Assembly (NCBI GenBank): GCA_018065435.1
Contig: JAGHTK010000168.1
Span: 1-35,266 of the forward strand
DNA: 35,266 nucleotides
Source: Candidatus Alistipes equi
Lineage (GTDB): Bacteria > Bacteroidota > Bacteroidia > Bacteroidales > Rikenellaceae
Reading direction: 5' to 3'
In this document: positions 20,689 through 30,055 of the stretch, piece after piece
How the letters are laid out: every line of letters begins with the position of its first letter
Numbering within the stretch: the stretch's first letter is position 1
Notes under the pieces: generated by a model
Told to the model about the DNA's origin: nothing
What the model saw: only the letters and a program-made list of their open reading frames with translations
Databases searched by the model: none
Translations under genes and position numbers: made by a program

Positions 20689-21885
20689 TTATCTGTACTT
20701 CTCAGGAAGAGATACAGGAACTGAAATCTGAAGCGGTTTATCGGTGTCAGTATAGAAGTTTTCAACTGAATATTTTATTTCAAAATCATTCTTTTCGAAT
20801 TTCTTCGCACCATATGCTGCCGTTACGCCTAGCACCAATTCAGCACCAGGATTAATGGTTGGTGATGTGATTACCAAATTGTGGTTTTCAGCTGATTTCT
20901 TCAAAACGACAGGAATAGAACTTACATTCTTTACATAAAAATTAACCTTATTCTTGTGATATGAGATTTTCTCAATCTTTATAACTTCTTTCAAAAAAGG
21001 ACGCAGAACATCTTCTGGACCATACACGTTGTCTTGATATACTACGGCAGTACGGTGATTATTGAGTGCTTCGCGTATGTCAGCCTGCTTGCGACTCTTT
21101 GAAAATACAAGAGTCATTGCACGATGCTCGCCAGATACATAATCCACTATAGTGTTCATAGCGCTATGTGAATCTGTTCCACTTACAACGGTGAGTCCCT
21201 TTTCAATTGCCCAATGGAACGCTTCCGGACAGAAACCTACATACATATTGACAATCTCAATTCCATCGATATATCCTTCCTTATATACCTTTTCGTGAAT
21301 TGGAAGCCATTCTACTCCGTTTGGAGCCTGAGGTTCCCAGTTAGGATGGTTCCATGTAATGAATGCTCCTTGACGGCGAGCTTCCTTCAAACCATTGATA
21401 ATGGCAGTTTCTTCGCGTTTTTTCTTGTCTTTTATTGTTGCATCTTCTGCTTCCATAGCCTTTGCAATCAGGTCTCCATCAGAAACGAAGTGTGTGTTGA
21501 AGTGACCAGGGAAAAGGCGACTTCCACGTGTAACTTCAGCTCCGTGCAAAACGATGATTCCTTTACGTTTGCCATGCTTGGAAGCAATCTCATATGATGT
21601 ATTGCGTGTGCACTTTTCGTCAACGAAAAGTCCTGCTCTGACCTGCTTACGATGGCGTGTGTCGCAATGGTCTGTAATTGCTAGAATGTCCATATTGTCA
21701 AATACCATTTCTTCGATGCGGGTTGTTGGCCATACAGCGCCATCAGAGAAAACAGTATGACAGTGAAAGTCGCCCTTTAGTGTTACGTAACCAGGTACGT
21801 CAGGAACATTGAATTTGTAGGGAACGACTGCAGAAACAGTAGCGGAAAGCAAAATCGCTACAATGCTTAGAACAATTTTTTTCAT
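20689..21885 (-). CDS. PHP domain phosphodiesterase (Sb-PDE-like), secreted
   Basis: Signal peptide; LKGDFHCHTVFSDG, AITDHCDT, HGAEVTRG, WNHPNWEP, GTDSHS metal-binding motifs. Confidence 0.88.
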   Translation of the reverse strand: MKKIVLSIVAILLSATVSAVVPYKFNVPDVPGYVTLKGDFHCHTVFSDGAVWPTTRIEEMVFDNMDILAITDHCDTRHRKQVRAGLFVDEKCTRNTSYEIASKHGKRKGIIVLHGAEVTRGSRLFPGHFNTHFVSDGDLIAKAMEAEDATIKDKKKREETAIINGLKEARRQGAFITWNHPNWEPQAPNGVEWLPIHEKVYKEGYIDGIEIVNMYVGFCPEAFHWAIEKGLTVVSGTDSHSAMNTIVDYVSGEHRAMTLVFSKSRKQADIREALNNHRTAVVYQDNVYGPEDVLRPFLKEVIKIEKISYHKNKVNFYVKNVSSIPVVLKKSAENHNLVITSPTINPGAELVLGVTAAYGAKKFEKNDFEIKYSVENFYTDTDKPLQISVPVSLPEKYR

Positions 21886-21903
21886 GGTTTGTAGATTATG
21901 TTT

Positions 21904-22713
21904 TTATCTTTTTTCATAGTTTTTTGTTCCATCAAGGTAGGCTTTTATTTTTTCAGGATGGTCTGAAGAGACGAAATCAATGCCATGCAAAATGGCCCAA
22001 TCAACAATTTCGTAGTCATTTACTATCCAAAGAGTTGTTTCTAGACCAAGTTCTTTTGCTCTTTTTACGTAACCTGGGTGGTTCATAAAACCATTCATGT
22101 CATAGGATATTCCGTTGTATCCTTTTTTCTTGCAGTAATCAGGGTCATGTACAAATACGCCACTTTCCAGAAAAAGAACTTTCGCCTTTGGATCTATACG
22201 GTGGATTTCACTACACATCCATTCACTGAATGTTGTATATTCCGTTTGCGCTTCCATGTTGTTTTCGCGAACAGCCTTCATGAAAAGTTCCACAGCCTTT
22301 GTTTCACGTTCCTTTGTGGATTGTTTCTTGATTTCGCAGATGATTTTCATCTCGGGATGTTTTTTCGCCTGTGCGAACCATTCTTCTACGGTAGGCATAT
22401 GACTTCCTCCCGGCAATTTGATTGCCCTTGCCTCGTCGAATGTTATTTTTTGGATGTTTTTCTTTGTCCCTGGGATTTTTGGACCATGGAATACAATGAT
22501 TTTTTCGTCAGACGTGAGCTGAATGTCGAATTCAGCAGCGTATATACCAAGGCTTTGGGCAAATTTTAGAGCGGGTATTGTGTTTTCGAAATATTCAGTT
22601 TCCGGTTGAAGCGGTGTGTTGAAACGGCAACCGCGATGTCCTACAACGCGAAGCTCGGCAGTTACTGATACATATAACAATGTACACAGAAGAAGAGTTA
22701 GAACTTTTTTCAT
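21904..22713 (-). CDS. Glycerophosphodiester phosphodiesterase family protein, secreted
   Basis: VVGHRGCRFNTPLQPETEYFENTIPALKFAQSLGIYAAEFDIQLTSDEKIIVFHGP typical of GDPD. Confidence 0.92.
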   Translation of the reverse strand: MKKVLTLLLCTLLYVSVTAELRVVGHRGCRFNTPLQPETEYFENTIPALKFAQSLGIYAAEFDIQLTSDEKIIVFHGPKIPGTKKNIQKITFDEARAIKLPGGSHMPTVEEWFAQAKKHPEMKIICEIKKQSTKERETKAVELFMKAVRENNMEAQTEYTTFSEWMCSEIHRIDPKAKVLFLESGVFVHDPDYCKKKGYNGISYDMNGFMNHPGYVKRAKELGLETTLWIVNDYEIVDWAILHGIDFVSSDHPEKIKAYLDGTKNYEKR

Positions 22714-22776
22714 AATAATTTTTTTGAAGGCCTACTTTTAATAATATTTTCGAAGATACTAAAATTATGATACATT

Positions 22777-23910
22777 TCAGGCAATCTTGATGTTAAATCC
22801 AATGGAACGTAGAGCCACTTCTATGTTTGTGTTGGAATTTTTAAGTATCAACCGAAATGCCTGCGCTTCGCGTCGAGTGGGGTAGTTCCCACGCAAATAT
22901 TCAAATAATGTTGGTTCTGCTTTAAGCTTTAGTCCATCGTTTGTAATGTCGTATGAAAATTGAATGGCTTCACACAAAACATCCTCACAACTTTTTCCAT
23001 TGCAATCTATTTCCAATGTATCACCTTGGGATGGTTGTGGAATTTCTTTTGGACTCCATTCCTTGAGCGGAAGATTCAGAATTTGTGAAACTAGACGTAC
23101 ACTTGCTGTCGTTCCGTTTGCCTTTCCATCAAGACTATATCCGGCGATGTGCGGTGTGCCAATGTCAACAGCATCAAGAAGCTCCCTGTTTATTTCTGGT
23201 TCTCCTTCCCAAACATCTAGTATTGCACCACGAATTTCTTTCTTTTTTAGAGTTTCATTCAGTGCTACTGAGTCAACAACCTCACCTCGTGAGGCGTTGA
23301 TGAGTATTTGCTCTGGCTTAAGTCTAGATATCTGCTCTGGACCAAAAAGATGGTATGTTGCATCCTGTCCTTCCCTGATAAGTGGGGTATGCAAAGTTAT
23401 GATATCGGCTTTATCAATTATTTCATTGATTGAGCAAAATGATTCGTATCCTTCCGCTCGCTCTCTTGGTGGATCGCAAAGAAGTATCTTCATCTTCAAT
23501 GCTTCGCTTAATGTTTTGACTTTTTTACCTACGTGTCCTACTCCAACGATGCCAAGAGTCAATCCTTCAAGTTGCAGTCGATATTTTTTCTTGAGAAAGA
23601 CGAGGGCTGATGCTATGTATTGTGCTACGGAGGATGAGTTGCAACCAGGTGCGTTACTCCAACGAATGCCGTTTCGTTCACACCATGCAGTATCAATGTG
23701 GTCATATCCGATTGTGGCGGATGCGATGACTTTCACTTTACTACCATCCAGTAGTTCACGATTGCATATAGTTCGTGTTCGCGTTATAATTGCATCGGCA
23801 TCTTTTACAATCTCTTTTGTTGTATTAACACCTGGCAGGTATACAACTTCAGCATAAGGTTCAAAAACTCCTTTTAAGAAAGGTATTTTGTCATCACAGA
23901 CAATTTTCAT
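22777..23910 (-). CDS. pdxB: 4-phosphoerythronate dehydrogenase
   Basis: D-2-hydroxyacid dehydrogenase fold: ASATIGYDHIDTAWCERNGI, GIVGVGHVGKKV, TPHIAGYSLDGKANGT; PdxB-type C-terminal extension. Confidence 0.92.
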   Translation of the reverse strand: MKIVCDDKIPFLKGVFEPYAEVVYLPGVNTTKEIVKDADAIITRTRTICNRELLDGSKVKVIASATIGYDHIDTAWCERNGIRWSNAPGCNSSSVAQYIASALVFLKKKYRLQLEGLTLGIVGVGHVGKKVKTLSEALKMKILLCDPPRERAEGYESFCSINEIIDKADIITLHTPLIREGQDATYHLFGPEQISRLKPEQILINASRGEVVDSVALNETLKKKEIRGAILDVWEGEPEINRELLDAVDIGTPHIAGYSLDGKANGTTASVRLVSQILNLPLKEWSPKEIPQPSQGDTLEIDCNGKSCEDVLCEAIQFSYDITNDGLKLKAEPTLFEYLRGNYPTRREAQAFRLILKNSNTNIEVALRSIGFNIKIA

Positions 23911-23913
23911 CTT

Positions 23914-25071
23914 CTATTCTATATTGCGGACTGCAATTTTGTGAAGCCCGCTGTTGTTCTTTACCACTATCGAGTCTGCGCGAAGTTCCATGGCATCGCA
24001 TATTGAAATTTTTTCGGTAGACTTTCCGTTGACTTCTACGATTTTGTCTTCAACTGCGATGTTCTGAATCGCAGAATCCCAAATGGTGCCTATTATAAAA
24101 CCTTGTTCCTTGTCATAAAAAGGTTCAATATTACGAAGACATCTAAGTTTTCGGTTCTGGACCATTTGGTCTTTTTGAAAGGATTCAAAGTATGCTTTGC
24201 GCTTTGGATAGTCAATGATAAAGTCTCCAAATTCCAAAAGGCAGGTTCCTATCAAGGATGTGTGCTCTCCGCTTACGCGAAGCCCGCGGATAATATTTTT
24301 CCCTATTTTTAGTATGGGACATATTCCGGTTCGTATTTCACCTTGAAGTCGTTTGGCGCTCATTCCGATACTTGAAGAAATTCCTTTAGTTGTCCGTATG
24401 TTACGAAGTACTTTTTTCTTTACTACATTGTTCCAACATGATATGGAGAAATATCGAGCCCCAGTATCGAATAAAATCGGAACCTTACACTTGTGCTTCT
24501 TTAACGAATCTTGTATTGTAAAAAAGATGATTGGACGGATATTGCCGGATTTTTGAATTCCGTAAACTTTCATGGGAGTGTTCTTTGAAAATGGGCCAAG
24601 TTCATCAAGTGTTTTGCCAAACGTAATGCAGCTATCACGCAAAGAGAACCTTACCTTCAACTCTTGTAGCGCAGTACCTCCTAAAATTCCATCCACATCA
24701 AGGCAAGAGAAAAGATATGGGTTTTCCTCCCATACAATAGCCTGGGTATTTTTTACGCTATATCCACCAAGATTTAGTTCTGGAATTTTAGTTAGAACCA
24801 TACGTGTCAGATGACCATTCACATCTTTAACGGAAACGGAGTCTTTCATCATACACTTTAATTCTATTGCCAGTTCCGTTGAAATCACCGAACAACCAGC
24901 TCCGGTATCCACAATAAAATTTTTTTCTCCTACCGATGTCTTAATCTTAGCTATCATAAGATGCATTTTCTGTGTGAAAGGTATTTGCCCAGCGTTGATA
25001 TTAAGCGGGATAAAAAAGCATAATATGATCAGTAATAGACGCAGTATGAAACTCTTTTTGAGAATATTCAT
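23914..25071 (-). CDS. Retropepsin-like aspartyl protease with two DTGA motifs and a possible C-terminal PDZ domain
   Basis: FIVDTGAGCSVIS and ILFDTGARYFSIS in one chain; C-terminal IVEVNGKSTEKISICDA PDZ-like. Confidence 0.75.
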   Translation of the reverse strand: MNILKKSFILRLLLIILCFFIPLNINAGQIPFTQKMHLMIAKIKTSVGEKNFIVDTGAGCSVISTELAIELKCMMKDSVSVKDVNGHLTRMVLTKIPELNLGGYSVKNTQAIVWEENPYLFSCLDVDGILGGTALQELKVRFSLRDSCITFGKTLDELGPFSKNTPMKVYGIQKSGNIRPIIFFTIQDSLKKHKCKVPILFDTGARYFSISCWNNVVKKKVLRNIRTTKGISSSIGMSAKRLQGEIRTGICPILKIGKNIIRGLRVSGEHTSLIGTCLLEFGDFIIDYPKRKAYFESFQKDQMVQNRKLRCLRNIEPFYDKEQGFIIGTIWDSAIQNIAVEDKIVEVNGKSTEKISICDAMELRADSIVVKNNSGLHKIAVRNIE

Positions 25072-25135
25072 TTTGTACGATTTTTGGCAAAATTATGAAT
25101 TTAGACATCGAATAATCTTAAATGCGATTATTTTT

Positions 25136-25166
25136 TTTGTAATTGAGCAATTTTGTGATACATTTG
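25136..25166 (+). promoter_or_regulatory. Bacteroidetes-type promoter for tRNA-Leu
   Basis: TTTG (25136-25139)-N19-TACATTTG (25159-25166), exact consensus, 18 nt before the tRNA. Confidence 0.8.
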
Positions 25167-25184
25167 CATCGCTTCTTAGAAGAG

Positions 25185-25268
25185 GCCCAGGTGGCGGAAT
25201 CGGTAGACGCGCTGGTCTCAAACACCAGTAGGTTCACCCCTGTGCCGGTTCGACCCCGGCCCTGGGTA
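25185..25268 (+). tRNA. tRNA-Leu (anticodon CAA)
   Basis: GCCCAGGTGGCGGAATCGGTAGACGCGCTGGTCTCAAACACCAGTAGGTTCACCCCTGTGCCGGTTCGACCCCGGCCCTGGGTA; class II with long variable arm. Confidence 0.95.
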
Positions 25269-25274
25269 CTAATC

Positions 25275-25321
25275 AAATCTGTAAGTTGTTGATTTTCAAT
25301 ACTTGCAGATTTTTCGTTTTT
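25275..25321 (+). terminator. Rho-independent-like terminator after tRNA-Leu
   Basis: AAATCTGTAAGT ... ACTTGCAGATTT (11/12 paired) followed by TTCGTTTTT. Confidence 0.65.
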
Positions 25322-25374
25322 GGACAAAGCTCAAATTTGTACACAAAATCTAAGTTATCGGGTCTCCTGACATA

Positions 25375-25402
25375 TAAAAAAAGACCTCATTTGAAGGTCT
25401 TC
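25375..25402 (-). terminator. Rho-independent terminator, minus strand
   Basis: Minus strand AAGACCTTCAAATGAGGTCTTTTTTT. Confidence 0.7.
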
Positions 25403-25421
25403 CACACTCTGTTTTTACTCA

Positions 25422-25586
25422 TTAGCATAGTTCATCACCTGATACATGAGCGACAAGACCAAGCGACAGAGCGTTGAGCGCATCACACTGAAGCCAAAGG
25501 TGCAAACTCTCAGCGTTGTCTAGCGGTAGGGACGGAGTAACTATTGCGTAGAGCGGGGCAAACATGCACTCTTCATATGTTTCCAT
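25422..25586 (-). CDS. Candidate 54-aa small protein (not in the ORF track)
   Basis: METYEECMFAPLYAIVTPSLPLDNAESLHLWLQCDALNALSLGLVAHVSGDELC*, ending ~20 nt before the minus-strand terminator. Confidence 0.5.
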   Translation of the reverse strand: METYEECMFAPLYAIVTPSLPLDNAESLHLWLQCDALNALSLGLVAHVSGDELC

Positions 25587-25862
25587 AATGGTATGTTTTC
25601 ACTATTCAATTCCAAGATTGATTATGCCACTGAAAGGATACCACTTGTATCACATGAAAGGATGCCGGCAGTGAGCGCTGTTAAGGATGCTGTCTGACGA
25701 TTGCAGACAGCATCACAAAGACAGCACAAAAGAGCGATGTCAAGAGATGCGAATTTCGTTCGACATTGGGATGTCGGAATCACATCTTTTTGGTACATAG
25801 TTTCTATATATGGCACATCCAAGGATGGGAAAAATTAGCATGAGTAGAAACGTCGCATACTT

Positions 25863-26359
25863 TTGGGAACGATATATCGTCTAGGAGTCAAATACAAGAA
25901 GTCAGGTGTAATTTTTAGTGATATTTCACCTGATTTAGCCGTTTTCATCAGATTCTCTTTGATAGCATCTCCAACCGTCCACAATGCCTTAAATTGTCAC
26001 GCAGCATTGATATACTCAATCAGAAATACGGGCTCAAGACCATCGGGCTTGCCGTGGAAGAAAATCAAGAATACATTTCCGAACGGGAAGAAATTCCGAA
26101 GTTACCCATCAGTCAAAATAGGTCGTTTTGCGGTTGTCAAGGAATATCAAAGCCAACATATTGGAGCTCAGTTGATGTCCGTCATCAAGGTACTATTAAG
26201 CGATGATAATATCTATTGGCGTTCCGTTTCATTACTGTTGATGCATACTGCTGCGCTCTTGATTTATATAGACACAATGGCTTCAAAGAGTTGACCAAGA
26301 CAGACGAGAATGACAGCACAAGGCTTATGTATTTCGGCATGCCTGAGGTAGGTAAATAG
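25863..26359 (+). pseudogene. GNAT N-acetyltransferase remnant, frameshifted
   Basis: YPSVKIGRFAVVKEYQSQHIGAQLMSVIK in one frame; FRFITVDAYCCALDLYRHNGFKELTKTDENDSTRLMYFGMPEVGK* in another frame directly downstream. Confidence 0.75.
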
Positions 26360-26496
26360 TTTTGGCATTGTATATTATTCCACAATTAAGTAGTATACTT
26401 ACACGTCATATATCTCCACCTTTTTCGCCAACGAAACTTGAGACAAATTACTATGTACGGAAATGCCCTGTGGAAATTGCAAAAACAGGCAGGAGC

Positions 26497-27927
26497 TTAT
26501 CTAACAATCTTGCTTTGTTTGGGTTCGCATGAAATATCGAGCGGAGAATGTTTTTCCAGGGTATGGTTGATGGCATCGATTACGTAAATTTCAGAATCGG
26601 TGCGTGAACTATATTCCAATCCAGGATACTGGTTGGCAACATAGTCAGATAAGGCTACACGATATTTCTTGCGCGAGTCTAAGGTGGGAAAGATAACATC
26701 CACAGCATTGTCTTTCGCATCGGTTACGATAGTGTAAGGGACTGAGGCCATGAGGTCTATTTGGTGCGAATCCTTCACGTTGCCAGTGTCGTTATATTTT
26801 GCAAGTATAGCTTTGCGTATCTGCTCGGCGGTCATCTCCAGTATGACAATCTGGCTGTGGAAAGGATCAATGTCCGTTGCTGCGCACAATGGAACATCAC
26901 CCTTGGGAAGGCTCGATAGACGTATCCCTCCGTAATGATATATTCCGATATCCGAATAGGTGGCATCCTTGATGATTGAGGTAATAAGGTTTGCCATGCC
27001 GATGAAGTTGAGGCCATGTGACAGACTGCCCACCTTGCGTGCTAGTTCTGGATTGTCCTTTATTCTGCGGACATGATTGCTTATGACACTATCCTCTGAA
27101 AGAGTTGTAAGATCAATGTTCCTATATGCAATGCTTTCAATTTTCCTCCCGCGGAATTTGACAAGGGTCAACCCTGCCCGTTTTAACTTCAATCCAGTCT
27201 GCCCGATTGTTACGCCGTTGACTAATGTATCAACGACTGCATGGGTATGGCCGCCTATTATAAGGTCGTATTCGCCGTATTCGGATGCGTAACGGCAGTC
27301 CAAAACATCCCCCATGTGTGAGAGCAGAATGCGCATGTCGCATCCCCGACTTTCTTTAAGAAGACCATGTGCACTCAGAATAGGATCACAGAAGGAGAGA
27401 TTCTTAAAACACCATTTTGCACCTTCCGGATAGGAGTTTTCTGCGGTGGAAACTACTCCTGTTATGAAAAGTTTCAGCCCGTTTGAAAGGCGCAGCGTGA
27501 GAAATTTTTTTGGATTGTTGAGCGCAATGGTATCGCTCTTTAGATTACAACAAATGGTGCTGAAATTGCTGTATTTTATGGCATCGTCCAAAAAACTGGG
27601 TCCCATATCGAATTCATGGTTTCCAAGAGCTCCGGCTGTAAGTCCAACTTTTCCCAAAAGATCAAGTATGGGACGGCGACCTTTGGCAAGGTCAACATAG
27701 GATCCTCCGGTCCACCTGTCACCTGCATCCAAAAGTATGGTCTCTATAGTATCCCTACACCCTTTGACAAGGGTGGCAAGGCGTGGAATATTGTCAATTG
27801 ATGAATGGATGTCATTTGTTGAAATTATGACGAACTGTCTTTTCTTCAAAAAGGCATCGTTAATGAACATTGCAACAAAAACTACCGACAAAACGATTAT
27901 TATTCCTATGATTCTTTTTTTGGGCAT
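26497..27927 (-). CDS. 5'-nucleotidase / metallophosphoesterase family protein
   Basis: ISTNDIHSSIDNIPRLATLV, LLDAGDRWTGG, GNHEFDMG, LLSHMGD, GGHTHAVVD; N-terminal TM segment; start placed at the Met at 27927. Confidence 0.9.
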   Translation of the reverse strand: MPKKRIIGIIIVLSVVFVAMFINDAFLKKRQFVIISTNDIHSSIDNIPRLATLVKGCRDTIETILLDAGDRWTGGSYVDLAKGRRPILDLLGKVGLTAGALGNHEFDMGPSFLDDAIKYSNFSTICCNLKSDTIALNNPKKFLTLRLSNGLKLFITGVVSTAENSYPEGAKWCFKNLSFCDPILSAHGLLKESRGCDMRILLSHMGDVLDCRYASEYGEYDLIIGGHTHAVVDTLVNGVTIGQTGLKLKRAGLTLVKFRGRKIESIAYRNIDLTTLSEDSVISNHVRRIKDNPELARKVGSLSHGLNFIGMANLITSIIKDATYSDIGIYHYGGIRLSSLPKGDVPLCAATDIDPFHSQIVILEMTAEQIRKAILAKYNDTGNVKDSHQIDLMASVPYTIVTDAKDNAVDVIFPTLDSRKKYRVALSDYVANQYPGLEYSSRTDSEIYVIDAINHTLEKHSPLDISCEPKQSKIVR

Positions 27928-28010
27928 GTATAGATTGTTCTTTGAGCGCAAATGTAATCATATTGCCGATAATAGAATAGATTTAGTGGAAGTTTGTAGG
28001 CATGAAACAG

Positions 28011-28084
28011 ACGCCTATAGTGGATACGGAAATGATTTTTTAGTAAATAATATTTTCAAAAGTGCATCGAAGCACTCTCTTTCG
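28011..28084 (+). repeat. 74-bp direct repeat, copy 1 (abuts the group II intron 5' end)
   Basis: acgcctatagtggatacggaaatgattttttagtaaataatattttcaaaagtgcatcgaagcactctctttcg; 6 differences from copy 2, last 39 nt identical. Confidence 0.95.
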
Positions 28085-28600
28085 GTGTGTCGGGCATGAC
28101 ACTAACCTAACTGGTTCAATTCCAGTCACGGGTATTCTCCTTCGAGTTTACAAATGACAAGCCGTTATCAGTAATCTTTGGGTGAAGGAAGTCAGTAGCG
28201 AGACTTAAGCCTACGAACAGAAACTTGGTACAAGGCTAAATGGAAATGGATAAGACTGCCGAACAAGTCGAAGTTGGAATGGTAAACTTAAACTCCAAAA
28301 TAGTAAACCAAGAGATTGTGCTCAGCAGGTTTCGGCCTTACCCCTAAGAGACCCATCCAGCCTAAGAGATACGTGCGAAAAAACTTATGGATGGGCTCAG
28401 CCTAAGTCCATGGTAGGTGACCCACATCACTGAAGGGACTAATGTATATATAGTGCAAATCGCTGTAAGCAATGCATGTGCAATACGAAAGGAGATAAAG
28501 TCAACGTGTAGGAATCGTAATCCTACTAGGTTGGAAATTACTGGGAAGGTCACATGTATATTTACATGTATTCCCTTGAATCATACGTCAATATTCATTG
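28085..28600 (+). ncRNA. Group II intron 5' portion (domain I and following), truncated; no intron-encoded protein found
   Basis: GTGTGTCGGGCATGACAC...TGGTTCAATTCCAGTC...GAAGGAAGTCAGTAGCGAGACTTAAGCCTACGAACAGAAACTT...AAGGCTAAATGGAAATGGATAAG resembles bacterial group II domain I. 3' boundary approximate. Confidence 0.7.
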
Positions 28601-28618
28601 AATAGATGATGCTACAGC

Positions 28619-29911
28619 TTAATCTTTCAGACATGCCAATGGGATAACCTTAACTCCATCTGGGCGAGTGTAGGCCATACTTCCTCCTGTAATGACAATG
28701 AGTAGGTCAGGCTCGCGAAGAGGAACTTGCTTCTCATCCTTGTTATATTCTTGTATAAGTCGTTTGAGTTGCAGTAGGTGTGTGGCGCCATCATTAATCT
28801 CATAACTTCCAAGCTTACACTCAATAAGTGCGTAACGACCATCCGAAAGATGTAAAACAAGGTCAGCTTCAAGCCCATATCTATCACGATAGTAAGATAT
28901 GTGACTGTCGAAGTCGGCAGTATATGCTCGAAGATCTCTAACACACATTTGTTCGAAAATAAAACCGAATGTCTTCAGCTGTGTCTCCAAAGACTCAGCA
29001 CTTTGTCCTAATGCAGCCACCGCTATTGATGGATCAGTGAAGCACCGCTTAGGCGTACTACGTATAGCAGTCTTGCTACGAATGGCTGGGCACCATGCAT
29101 CAATATCCTGTATAACGAAGAGTTTTTCAAAGGCTGCTACATAGTCATCAAAGGTGTCCATGGAAAGTGAAATGTCGCCAGATGCTGTTACATCCGTGAG
29201 GATGCTGGTCTTTTTGGCTAATGTACTGATATTCCTTGCATACGATTTCAATAGTTGCTTGGCAATCTTGGGATTCCTCTGTCGACCATCAATAGCGGAA
29301 ATGTCATTATCGCATACACTGTTAACATAGTCTTTTGCAATCAGCATACACGCTTTTTCGCTCATCTGCATGGTGACAGGCCATCCGCCACGGCATGCCA
29401 CACGAATCAGTTTTGGAATATCAAGTTTGCTTGTTGCTCCATCTATGTCAAAGGAAGGGTTATAGAACAATTCACGAATAGAAACATTGCCCGAAGAGTC
29501 TTTTGACTCCCATAGGCTCATGGGATACATTTTCATTCGTGTGATACGCCCAGTGCCAGTATGTCGAATCTTTGTCTTATCAACTGTGTTACTTCCAGTC
29601 AATATGTATTGTCCAGGAAGTCCACCACTATCATCCACAGCCACTCTTATTGCATCCCATATATTTGGGGCATCTTGCCACTCGTCAATGAGGCGCGGCT
29701 TTTCTCCTTTCAGTAAAAGGGAAGGCATAGTGGCTGCAGTTTCAAGATATTCATCTGCCTTATCAGGGTCTTGCATCTTGATGGCACTCTTTGCATGTTT
29801 CATAGCCGTAGTCGTCTTACCAGTCCATTTAGGGCCTTCAACAAGTATTGCTCCGAATGCTTCTAACCTTTCTTGCAGCAATAAATCTGCTATTCTCGGT
29901 AAGTATTCCAT
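28619..29911 (-). CDS. AAA ATPase, AAA_14/DUF4143 family
   Basis: LVEGPKWTGKTTTAMKHAKS Walker A, RLIDEWQDAPNIWDAIR Walker B, DLVLHLSDGRYALIECKLG C-terminal nuclease-like motif. Confidence 0.9.
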   Translation of the reverse strand: MEYLPRIADLLLQERLEAFGAILVEGPKWTGKTTTAMKHAKSAIKMQDPDKADEYLETAATMPSLLLKGEKPRLIDEWQDAPNIWDAIRVAVDDSGGLPGQYILTGSNTVDKTKIRHTGTGRITRMKMYPMSLWESKDSSGNVSIRELFYNPSFDIDGATSKLDIPKLIRVACRGGWPVTMQMSEKACMLIAKDYVNSVCDNDISAIDGRQRNPKIAKQLLKSYARNISTLAKKTSILTDVTASGDISLSMDTFDDYVAAFEKLFVIQDIDAWCPAIRSKTAIRSTPKRCFTDPSIAVAALGQSAESLETQLKTFGFIFEQMCVRDLRAYTADFDSHISYYRDRYGLEADLVLHLSDGRYALIECKLGSYEINDGATHLLQLKRLIQEYNKDEKQVPLREPDLLIVITGGSMAYTRPDGVKVIPLACLKD

Positions 29912-30055
29912 ATTCTTTTAATATTTAGGAGTGTAAAGGTATGATTTTTATGAGAATTTACTATGGTATTCGGTGTTTTTGTGGCGGTTTATCCTGTATT
30001 CTTGTGCTATTTTGTCCTGTTTTCCTTCTTTGCACCGGCAGTCTTTATGTACCGG

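Noticed and set aside
22964-23857. 297-aa plus-strand ORF
   Set aside because: Entirely antisense to pdxB; Ser/Pro/Arg-rich composition is typical of a shadow ORF.
28619-29911. DUF4143 ATPase as cargo encoded inside group II intron domain IV
   Set aside because: No D5/D6 found downstream of the ATPase up to the second 74-bp repeat, so the arrangement is not supported as an intron with cargo.
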